Part shown: one piece after another, positions 26,197 to 34,663 of the stretch
Layout: the number at the start of each line of letters is the position of its first letter
How positions within the stretch are numbered: the first letter of the stretch is position 1
Assembly: GCF_000702445.1 (NCBI RefSeq)
Contig: NZ_JNIF01000003.1
Coordinates: 2,108,001 to 2,172,000 of the forward strand
Length of the DNA: 64,000 nt
Reading direction: 5' to 3'
DNA from: Bryobacter aggregatus MPL3
GTDB lineage: Bacteria > Acidobacteriota > Terriglobia > Bryobacterales > Bryobacteraceae
Notes under the pieces: model-generated
Seen by the model: only the letters and a program-made list of their open reading frames with translations
Database searches by the model: none
What the model was told of the DNA's origin: nothing
Program-made: the position numbers and the translations under genes

Positions 26197-27618
26197 TTGA
26201 AAACTAAGTGGAAAGTCGCCATCGGAATTGGCGTGTTGGCAATTGGCGGCGTCGCCGCATTTGCCAATTACAAGATGAAGCAGAATGCCATCATTGCCGT
26301 GACATCGGCGGTGGTTACGCGTCAGGATCTCGTCTCGTTGGTCACTGCATCCGGCGAGATCAAGCCAAGGAATTACATCAACATCGGCTCGAACGCGAAT
26401 GCGCCGTCGCGGATTACCGACATTCTGGTTGTGGAAGGCCAGCGCGTCAAGAAAGGGCAGCTGCTCGCTAAGCTCGAATCGGTGCAACCGGAAGCGCAAC
26501 TGGCAGCGCAGCGAGCGAATGTTGCCAGTTCGGAGGCCGAGTCGACCGCGACCGAAGCCGGTTTGAAGGCCGCTGACGAGAATATTCGATCGGCGCAAGC
26601 CTCGATTGAGCGCGCTGAAGCCGATGCCAGCCGGGCAAAGCTCGATTACGATCGCGCCGAGCAGTTGTACAAAGAGAAGCTGATCGCCCGTCAGGATTAC
26701 GAACTCAAGAAGAGTGCTTACGAGTCCAATGCAGCCGCGGTTCGCGAAGCGCAGGCCCGTGTTCTCCAATTGCGTGCCGCGAAGGCCCAGCAGGCCGCCA
26801 CGCTCTCCGCTGCCCAGCGCCGGGTGACGGCGTCGCAGGCGAATCTCCGTTCTGCTGCCGACGTCCTGCAGCGCACGATGGCCACCAGCCCGATTGACGG
26901 CGTGGTGACCAACCTGCCGGTGCGGGTGGGCGAAACAGTGGTGCCGGGGATCCAGAATTCCGCCGCCAGCCTGATCATGACGATTGCCGACATGTCGATC
27001 ATCACCGCGGAGGTGAAGGTGGACGAAACCGATATCGTCAATGTCGCGCTTGACCAGCGGGCCGAGATTACGATTGACGCCATTCCGGGCAAGAAGTTCA
27101 CCGGCAAGGTGATTGAGATCGGAAACACGGCGATTCTGCGTTCCACCGGCCTTGCGGCCTCGCAAAGCGCCATCTCCTCGCAGGAAGCAAAAGATTTCAA
27201 GGTGGTGATTGCTCTCGAGAATCCTCCGGAGGAAATCCGTCCCGGCCTGTCCTGTACCTCGCGGGTGACCACGGCGACGCGTCCGAAGACGCTGGCGATC
27301 CCGATCCAGGCGCTCACCGTGCGGCAGAAGGGCGATCTCGCTGCTGTCAAGGAGGGTGACAAGAAGGATCAGACGATGAATCCGGCCCAAGTGAAGGCAG
27401 CCAAGGAAGAAGTACAGGGTGTCTTTGTGGTGAAGAATGGCCAGGCCGTCTTCCAGAAGGTGGAAACCGGCATCACCGGCACAACGGATATCGAAGTGAC
27501 CAGCGGTTTGACGGAGGGGCAGGAGATCATTACAGGTTCCTATAAGGTGATTCGTACCCTACGCAACGACGCAAAGGTTAAAGTAGACAATAAGACCATA
27601 ACGAAGGCGGAATCTTAA
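26197..27618 (+). CDS. MacA/HlyD-type periplasmic adaptor of an ABC efflux system
   Basis: This 473-residue protein starts at TTG 26197, with GGGAG seven bases upstream and a membrane anchor directly following (KTKWKVAIGIGVLAIGG). It has the adaptor order: a lipoyl half (GEIKPRNYINIG, ILVVEGQRVKKGQLLAKLE), a long coiled-coil hairpin (about 95-230), the second lipoyl half (ATSPIDGVVTNLPVRVGETV), a beta-barrel (EITIDAIPGKKFTGKVIEIG) and a membrane-proximal domain. Such adaptors connect a MacB-type ABC transporter with TolC. The ATPase gene follows after three bases, but no permease gene is found. Confidence 0.88.
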   Translation: MKTKWKVAIGIGVLAIGGVAAFANYKMKQNAIIAVTSAVVTRQDLVSLVTASGEIKPRNYINIGSNANAPSRITDILVVEGQRVKKGQLLAKLESVQPEAQLAAQRANVASSEAESTATEAGLKAADENIRSAQASIERAEADASRAKLDYDRAEQLYKEKLIARQDYELKKSAYESNAAAVREAQARVLQLRAAKAQQAATLSAAQRRVTASQANLRSAADVLQRTMATSPIDGVVTNLPVRVGETVVPGIQNSAASLIMTIADMSIITAEVKVDETDIVNVALDQRAEITIDAIPGKKFTGKVIEIGNTAILRSTGLAASQSAISSQEAKDFKVVIALENPPEEIRPGLSCTSRVTTATRPKTLAIPIQALTVRQKGDLAAVKEGDKKDQTMNPAQVKAAKEEVQGVFVVKNGQAVFQKVETGITGTTDIEVTSGLTEGQEIITGSYKVIRTLRNDAKVKVDNKTITKAES

Positions 27619-27621
27619 TCC

Positions 27622-28345
<724 letters not shown>

Positions 28346-28362
<17 letters not shown>

Positions 28363-29155
28363 GGCGGGACGCTATCTGCTCAGTTTGCCGGAGCGCAGCC
28401 TCCGCGCCCTCACCGCTTTGGCGGCGGGCTTGCTGCGCGAAGGCAGCGAGATCACCTTGCCGCCCGCTCTCCGGCGTACCCGGCTCTACCAATCGCTGGT
28501 CGAACAGACACTGCGTTTTCTGATCGAGAAGGTGGGGCGCGTCGAAGGCACCTACGGCACGGACGAATCGCTACCCGAAGACTTCATGGTGCGCCGCACG
28601 GCGGGCAATGGCATCGAATGGGTGTCGCTGGCTGTCTTTCATGCTTCTCCGGTTTGGGTGCTGGCCGCGATGGCCGATTTGTCGGGCGCTGGTGGCAAGC
28701 TGATGGCCGAAATCGCCGGCACTCTCGAACAGGAAGGCTGGCTGACGGGGGCCGGGTCTGTGCGGACGATGACCGATCTTCTCGACGCCCTCGAGCGGGG
28801 GAGCGGCCGTCTGGCCGAAACCTTCAACACCCCACCCTTGAACCGGGAAGCGCTGACCGCAGAGTGGGAGGCGCTGAAGAAAACCATGACTAAGCCGCCC
28901 GAGAAGGCGCGAGTTGAGGCCGACTGGCGCTTGCTGCAGCAAACCGCGCAGACTCAGAGCAAGTCTCTGATGGATGTCTCGACGGCGGTGGCGCTGAACA
29001 CCTTGCGTTGCGGACGGCGGATGCTGGCCGACCCTCTGCTCGAACACTATGGCCAGACCCTGCGCGAGCTGAACACGATGGGCTTTGCGGCCTTTGCCGA
29101 GCGCGAACTGTCGCCCTATTGGAAGGCTGCTCTCGCTAATTTTTCGCGGCCTTAG
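28346..29155 (+). CDS. Hypothetical protein following the ABC ATPase
   Basis: This 269-residue protein starts at ATG 28346, overlapping the ATPase gene by 17 bp, so translation is coupled. It is rich in Ala, Leu, Arg and Glu and mainly helical in appearance ([35 protein letters not shown]). One hydrophobic stretch ([18 protein letters not shown]) may be a buried helix rather than a membrane segment. No family was recognised, and it is not a permease. It converges with the kinase gene, overlapping it by 20 bp. Confidence 0.6.
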
Positions 29156-31817
29156 CGGCGGTTGCCCGCACCTTCTCCAGGCGTTCGAGGAGCCCCTTGT
29201 AGATGCGGGATGGCTCTTCTCCTGCTTTGGGCGCGGCGATGGTGGTCAGCGATTTCTCTAAGGAGGCGATTGCGCCTTCGTAGTTCAACAACTGGAACTG
29301 GGCGGCGGCCAGCAACTCCCAGCCATTCAGCTCTCCCGGTGCGATCTTGGTGATCTGTTCCACATAGGGCAGAGCATCGGCGGGATTGTCGTAGCCGGGA
29401 TGCTTCAGATTCAGCACCAGGTCGGCATATTCCACCCGGCTCAGCAGATCGTCCGGCATCTCGGCGGCCCGTTTTTTGAGAATGGCGACGGTCTTTTCGA
29501 GCATCGCGTCGGCGCGTGGGTCTTTCAACTCGGAGTAGGCGTAGCTCAAGTTGTAAAAGCATTTGATGCGGAACTCGGCGGCTCGCGGAATGGGGCGGAT
29601 CGCATAGAGCCGGTCTGCCAGCTCGAGCGACCTCTCATAGGCCTTCGCGTAGTCCTGCTTGCGGCCCAGATCGTAGCAGAGCAGGCCGCGATTGTTGCTG
29701 ACGACGATCAGATCCATCTGTGCGGCGAGATTGTCGGGGTCGGCCTGTACCAGGCTCTCGAAAATGGCGATGGCACCGTCCATGTCGGCGAGAGCCTGTG
29801 TGCTTTCCCCGAGGCTGCTGGCCGCAGTGGCGCGGGAGGAGAGGGCCGCGGCCTCTTCGCGGCGCACCACCGGGGAGCGCCGTGCGGCGGCGGGCATGCG
29901 CATGCGCCACAACTCACCATCGCTGGCCCAGCGCAGGGCCTCCTGTGGCTTGGTTTGTGCGATCCAGCCAGCCCGTTCATTCGAGAGCTGGTATAGCGCA
30001 CGCAGCAGCGCTTGCGAATCGGGATCGATCTCGAGGCCCTTCTCGTAGGCGGCCTTCGCTTTTCTGGTCCAGTCCTCGCTGAGGTCTGTGAAGCCGCCCA
30101 CGCCACTCGGTTGTTGCACGGCGCGGGCGGCGTTCTGATAGGCCTTGCCGAGCCGCAGATGATTCTCGATGTTCTTCGGTTCCTGCGCGGCCAAGTCTTC
30201 GTACTCTTTGACCTGCGCGAGGATCTTTTGGGCATGTTCCGGACGCCGGTCGACCGAGAGCTCCGTGTTCGTAATGCTGGTTTGCAGCAGCAAACGGGCG
30301 CGCCGGGCGGCAAAGGAGTTGTACTTCTCGACAAGCTGGAGCCCGCGGCGATAGGCCGCGAGCGCTTCCTGCCAGCGCCCCATCGACTGCATGGCATAGT
30401 TGCCCGTCACATCGCCAACACGCAGAAAGCCGAGCGCTACTTCGACTGCGAGCGATTCGTCCGAGGCCGCATCGGCGGCGAGCGAATCCAGATATTGCAA
30501 GGCGCGGTCGGACATGCCGGCCCGTAGCTTGGTTGTGCCGTCTACATCGAGAGTTTCGTCGTAGAGATCGAAGAGCTGATAGTGCGCCAGCTTGCGGACG
30601 TCGTTGAAGCGGCGCTCGGCGAGCGCTTTCTCCCGCAGCGTGCTCACCACGCCCGAGGCGCCGGCGGCGACAATCAGCAGCGTGGCCGCGACGGCGAAGC
30701 GCTGGCGGTAGAGGAACTTGCGCGAGCGATACCAGATGGTGGCGGGCTGCGCCTTGACCGGGCGGGAATCGAGCCAGGCCTGCAGATCGTCGCCCAACTC
30801 GCGCGGGCTCGCATAGCGGCGGAGCGGATCGTGCTCGAGAGCCTTGGCTGTGACCACGCGCAGGTCTCCGGCCAGTTGGCGGCGCAAATCGCCCAGGCTG
30901 CTGCCCCGCTTGGCCGCATCCTCGGCGTTGGTGGTTTTGCCGAGCGGGGCGGCTTCTGAATATTGATAGGCGCGGGCGAGTTCCTGGACAACTTCGCCAG
31001 TGTCGCCGAAGGGGCGCTGGCCGCCGAGCAGTTCATAAAGAATCATGCCCAGCGAGTAGACGTCGCTGCGTGTCGTGATCGCGTCCTTGCGCAGTTGCTC
31101 GGGGCTTGCGTAGCGCGGTGTGAGCAGCATCACCTCGGTGACGGTCTGCTCATTGGGACCTTTTAGCAGCTTGGCCGTGCCAAAGTCGAGCAGCTTTGCG
31201 ACGCCCTCTTCGGTGACGAGGATGTTCGAGGGTTTGAGGTCGCGGTGCACGATCAGATTCTGGTGTGCGTGGTCGACGGCAGAGCAGACCTGGAGAAAGA
31301 GCTTCACCCGATCGGTGATGCTGAGCTTGCGCTCGTCGCAGTAGCGGTCGAGCGAGATGCCCGCGACGAACTCGGTGACCAGATAGGGTTCGCCGGAGGC
31401 GGTGATGCCGCCATCGAGCAGGCGCACGATGTTCGGGTGATTCATCTGGGCAAGCAGTTGCCGCTCGACGCGGAAGCGCGCCTCGAAGTCTTCGCCGCCC
31501 AGATGATGAGCCAGTACTTTGACGGCGACTTTCTGGTTGTACTGCCCATCGGATCGCTCGGCAAGATAGACGCTGCCCATGCCGCCGCGTCCGAGGATGG
31601 AGATGGTCTGGTAGATGCCGTAGCGTTGGAGCGGTGATGCGGCGGAGGCGCTTTGTTCCGGCGGATGATTCTCGTCGGCGGCAAGTAATGCGTTGATCTC
31701 AGCGATCAACGCATCGTCAGCGCCGGTTTGTTCGAGCAAAAAGGCCTGCCGCCTGGAGGACGGAAGGTCGAGCGCGGCATGGAATAGAGCCTGGATCCGT
31801 TGGAAGCGTTCCTCCAT
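29136..31817 (-). CDS. Membrane Ser/Thr protein kinase with TPR sensor region
   Basis: This 893-residue protein has an N-terminal segment (about 1-65), a kinase domain (about 66-340) with GRGGMGSVY, VAVKVL (catalytic Lys), HRDLKPSN and LLDFGTAK, one membrane segment (about 375-395; FAVAATLLIVAAGASG) and a large C-terminal TPR region outside the cytoplasm or soluble (LRLGKAYQNAARA, GLEIDPDSQALLRALYQL, EQITKIAPGELNGWELLAAAQF). This Pkn2/PknB-like layout with TPRs is abundant in acidobacteria. Substrate and signal are unknown. The start ATG 31817 follows the family's METxxF-like opening. Confidence 0.9.
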   Translation of the reverse strand: MEERFQRIQALFHAALDLPSSRRQAFLLEQTGADDALIAEINALLAADENHPPEQSASAASPLQRYGIYQTISILGRGGMGSVYLAERSDGQYNQKVAVKVLAHHLGGEDFEARFRVERQLLAQMNHPNIVRLLDGGITASGEPYLVTEFVAGISLDRYCDERKLSITDRVKLFLQVCSAVDHAHQNLIVHRDLKPSNILVTEEGVAKLLDFGTAKLLKGPNEQTVTEVMLLTPRYASPEQLRKDAITTRSDVYSLGMILYELLGGQRPFGDTGEVVQELARAYQYSEAAPLGKTTNAEDAAKRGSSLGDLRRQLAGDLRVVTAKALEHDPLRRYASPRELGDDLQAWLDSRPVKAQPATIWYRSRKFLYRQRFAVAATLLIVAAGASGVVSTLREKALAERRFNDVRKLAHYQLFDLYDETLDVDGTTKLRAGMSDRALQYLDSLAADAASDESLAVEVALGFLRVGDVTGNYAMQSMGRWQEALAAYRRGLQLVEKYNSFAARRARLLLQTSITNTELSVDRRPEHAQKILAQVKEYEDLAAQEPKNIENHLRLGKAYQNAARAVQQPSGVGGFTDLSEDWTRKAKAAYEKGLEIDPDSQALLRALYQLSNERAGWIAQTKPQEALRWASDGELWRMRMPAAARRSPVVRREEAAALSSRATAASSLGESTQALADMDGAIAIFESLVQADPDNLAAQMDLIVVSNNRGLLCYDLGRKQDYAKAYERSLELADRLYAIRPIPRAAEFRIKCFYNLSYAYSELKDPRADAMLEKTVAILKKRAAEMPDDLLSRVEYADLVLNLKHPGYDNPADALPYVEQITKIAPGELNGWELLAAAQFQLLNYEGAIASLEKSLTTIAAPKAGEEPSRIYKGLLERLEKVRATAAKAAKN

Positions 31818-31949
31818 AGACTGACTAGCATCATGCCAGAATCAGTTGCGGGTGGCGACTCTCATAACCCCCCGGAGATCGCCGCCACCCACCCGCCTGC
31901 TTGCTTTTTACTTGTCAATAGAGAAGGCGGCGGGCTGCTTTGTTTCGGG

Positions 31950-32276
31950 TCAAAGTTTTTTCAAGCGCTTTTTCAGGCTTTTGCGGAGTTTTTCCATCTC
32001 GCCGATCTTGGTTTCAATCTGGCCGAGCGCGTTTTCGAGGGCTTGGGTGTCATTCTCCAGCCATTGCTTGATCTCGTTCAAACTGAAGCCGACGCCGACG
32101 GCGCGTTGGGCCAGACGGATGCGCTTGGCGTCTTCGGGATCGTAGAGCCGGTAGCCATTGGCGCCGCGTTCCGGGTGGAGCAGGCCTGCCTTCTCGTAAA
32201 AACGCAGGGTTTCACTGTTCACTCCGGTCGATTCCGCGAGTTCGCCACGCTTCAGCTTCGGGGCCGGGTCTGACAT
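31950..32276 (-). CDS. MerR-family transcription regulator
   Basis: This 108-residue protein has an N-terminal winged-helix (GELAESTGVNSETLRFYEKAGLLHPERGANGYRLY is the MerR HTH plus wing; about residues 10-45) and a C-terminal dimerising coiled coil (SLNEIKQWL, MEKLRKSLKKRLKKL). It contains no Cys, so a thiol or metal-thiolate sensing mode like MerR or SoxR is not possible. It starts 92 bp from the divergent DUF2760 gene, which it may regulate. It is shorter than classical MerR (about 140). Confidence 0.88.
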   Translation of the reverse strand: MSDPAPKLKRGELAESTGVNSETLRFYEKAGLLHPERGANGYRLYDPEDAKRIRLAQRAVGVGFSLNEIKQWLENDTQALENALGQIETKIGEMEKLRKSLKKRLKKL

Positions 32277-32368
32277 CTGTGCTTATCCTAGCTGGAAACG
32301 GGCGCTAGAATGTAAGTTGTGGCCGATCTGGCCGAAATCCCCAATAGAAACGGAGGCTCGAGCTGAAC

Positions 32369-32911
32369 TTGAGCCGTATCTCGCTCGCATTTTCGTCTTT
32401 CTTCGGTCTGCTGTTTGGCGGACAACTGCCTGATTCCGTAATCGCCGCCCTTGGCCTGTCGCGCCGTACGGCGAGTCGCGCCGAGGCAAAGCCTGCGCCT
32501 GTGGCAACGGTTGCCACCAGCGACGGCGCGCTGCAATTGCTGAGCGTTTTGCAACGCGACGCGCGATTGCTTGACTTCCTGATGGAAGATATCTCTCCCT
32601 ATGCGGATGAACAGATCGGAGCCGCTGTCCGCAGTATTCATGAGAATTCGCGCGCCAGCCTGCTGCGTTATCTGTCGCTGCAGCCGATTATCGATGGCGT
32701 CGAAGGGGCCACCACCCAATTGAGTGCGGCCGGTGCGCTGAAGAACGATGTCTCGGCCATCAAGCTTCTGGGCAATGTGCCTGCCGACGGCAATGTGAAA
32801 GCTGGCGTGCTTCGCCACAAGGGTTGGAAGGTGGATAAGATCGATTTGCCGCACCTTCCCGCAAAAGCGAATCTGAAGATTCTGGCGCCCGCCGAAATAG
32901 AAGTCGAGTAG
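32369..32911 (+). CDS. DUF2760 protein of an Hsp70-associated operon
   Basis: This 180-residue protein starts at TTG 32369. GGAGG at 32352-32356 is 12 bases upstream, a little far. The N-terminus is hydrophobic (about 1-22; FGLLFGGQLPDSVIAAL), and the C-terminal half (LQLLSVLQRDARLLDFLMEDISPYADEQIGAAVR, then HENSRASLLRYLSLQPI) matches DUF2760. In other bacteria this family is a neighbour of two atypical Hsp70 genes; its function is unknown. Here it is seven bases before the first Hsp70 gene. Confidence 0.78.
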   Translation: MSRISLAFSSFFGLLFGGQLPDSVIAALGLSRRTASRAEAKPAPVATVATSDGALQLLSVLQRDARLLDFLMEDISPYADEQIGAAVRSIHENSRASLLRYLSLQPIIDGVEGATTQLSAAGALKNDVSAIKLLGNVPADGNVKAGVLRHKGWKVDKIDLPHLPAKANLKILAPAEIEVE

Positions 32912-32917
32912 CAGGCC

Positions 32918-34663
32918 TTGTCGACACATCGTATCTCTGTCGGAATCGACCTTGGCACTACCAACAGTGCCCTTGCCTTCAGTGAAGGCGAAGACGTTCA
33001 TCCCTTTGCCGTCGAGCAGGTAGTGCAGCCGGGAGAAGTACGTTCGGAAGAACTGCTGCCCAGCTTCACTTATCTGCCCGGCCCAAAAGACTTTGCCGAA
33101 GGCGCAACCGCCTTGCCCTGGGACCCTGCTCCGCGCTTGCTCGTTGGCGCGCTCGCCCGGCGCCGTGGCGCTGAGAATGCCGGACGCCTGGTCTCAAGCG
33201 CAAAGTCTTGGCTGAGCTATTCGGGAGTGGATCGCACCGATGCCTTCCTGCCGGTGCAGGCGCCTGAGGGTGTCTCGAAGATCTCCCCGCTGTCTGCCTC
33301 GCGCGCTTATCTCCAGCATTTGAACGCCGCCTGGAAGCATGCGGGCAATGCGCCGCTTGCCGAGTACGATGTCGTACTTACTGTACCGGCTAGCTTTGAT
33401 GCGGTGGCGCGGCAATTGACTGAGAAGGCGGCCCGCGAGGCGGGTCTCAAGAACATCGTGTTGCTTGAAGAACCGCAGGCGGCCTTCTATGCCTGGCTGG
33501 CCAAGCATCCCGAGTGGCGCGAGATCACCGGGCCGGGCGATCGCATTCTGATCATCGATATCGGTGGCGGTACCACAGACTTCACGCTCATTGACGTCAA
33601 GGACGAAGGCGGCAATCTCACCCTTGAGCGCGTGGCGGTGGGCGACCACATTCTGCTCGGCGGCGACAATATGGATCTGGCGCTGGCCCGGCATGTGGAA
33701 GCGAGTCTGGTGGCCAGGAATGTCAAGCTCGACACGCAGCAATTGCAGGCCCTGTGGCAGCAGTGCCGCGCGGCGAAAGAAGCGCTGCTCGAGCCGGGCG
33801 CGACGGCAACCGAACACCCGGTGACGATCCTCGGCCGTGGGTCGAGCCTGATCGGTGGCACGATCAAGACGATGCTGACCCGGGCGGAAGTTGAGCAGAT
33901 TCTGGTGGATGGTTTTCTGCCGCCTTGCAGCTTGAACGAAGAGCCGCAACGCGCGCGCCGCGCTGCCTTGCAGGAGCTTGCTTTGCCTTATGCGAGCGAT
34001 GCCCGCGTGACGGCGCATCTCGCTCACTTCCTGCATCAGGCAGGAGCCCTGCCCACGCATGTGCTGTTCAACGGCGGCGTGCTGCGGGCCGGCCTGGTGC
34101 GCGAGCGCATCCTGCGGACTTTGAATTCCTGGTTGCCCAAGCCGGTGCGGGTTCTCGACGGCGAGGATTTGATGCTGGCTGTGGCGCGCGGGGCTGCCTA
34201 TTATGGCCTGGCGCGGCAAGGCAAGGGGATCCGCATCCGGGGCGGCGTGGGTCGCACCTACTATGTCGGAATCGAAGACGCGATGCCGGCTGTGCCCGGG
34301 GTGCCCGCGCCGATGAAGGTGCTCACCGTGGTTCCGTTTGGGATGGAAGAGGGCAGCGCGCATCGCTTCCCGAATCGCAAGTTTGGCCTCTATGTCGGCG
34401 AACCTGTGGAGTTCCGCATCTTCAGTTCGACGGAACGGCAGAACGACAATGCCGGACTCTTGCTCGACCCGATGCCCGAGGGGCTCACCGAGCTTCCGGC
34501 GATGGAGTTGACGCTCGAGCCGACGGCAACCACCGCGCGCGGTCTGGTGCCGGTTACGCTGGAATCGGTGGTGACCGAGACCGGGGTGTTGGAGTTGTAT
34601 TGCGTTGCTGCCAATGGCGACCGCTGGAAGCTGGAGTTTAACGTGCGGGAACGCAAGGCATGA
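32918..34663 (+). CDS. Atypical Hsp70-family ATPase (first of two)
   Basis: This 581-residue protein has an actin-like ATPase domain: VGIDLGTTNSALAF at the N-terminus (phosphate 1), VLTVPASFDAVA, LLEEPQAAFYAW, IIDIGGGTTDFTLI (phosphate 2) and HVLFNGGVLRAG (adenosine). The C-terminal substrate part is short and unlike DnaK (PFGMEEGSAH, FRIFSSTERQND). The start is TTG 32918. It overlaps the second Hsp70 by four bases (ATGA-type). Partners DnaJ and GrpE are not adjacent, so a specialised chaperone or scaffold role is inferred. Confidence 0.85.
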   Translation: MSTHRISVGIDLGTTNSALAFSEGEDVHPFAVEQVVQPGEVRSEELLPSFTYLPGPKDFAEGATALPWDPAPRLLVGALARRRGAENAGRLVSSAKSWLSYSGVDRTDAFLPVQAPEGVSKISPLSASRAYLQHLNAAWKHAGNAPLAEYDVVLTVPASFDAVARQLTEKAAREAGLKNIVLLEEPQAAFYAWLAKHPEWREITGPGDRILIIDIGGGTTDFTLIDVKDEGGNLTLERVAVGDHILLGGDNMDLALARHVEASLVARNVKLDTQQLQALWQQCRAAKEALLEPGATATEHPVTILGRGSSLIGGTIKTMLTRAEVEQILVDGFLPPCSLNEEPQRARRAALQELALPYASDARVTAHLAHFLHQAGALPTHVLFNGGVLRAGLVRERILRTLNSWLPKPVRVLDGEDLMLAVARGAAYYGLARQGKGIRIRGGVGRTYYVGIEDAMPAVPGVPAPMKVLTVVPFGMEEGSAHRFPNRKFGLYVGEPVEFRIFSSTERQNDNAGLLLDPMPEGLTELPAMELTLEPTATTARGLVPVTLESVVTETGVLELYCVAANGDRWKLEFNVRERKA

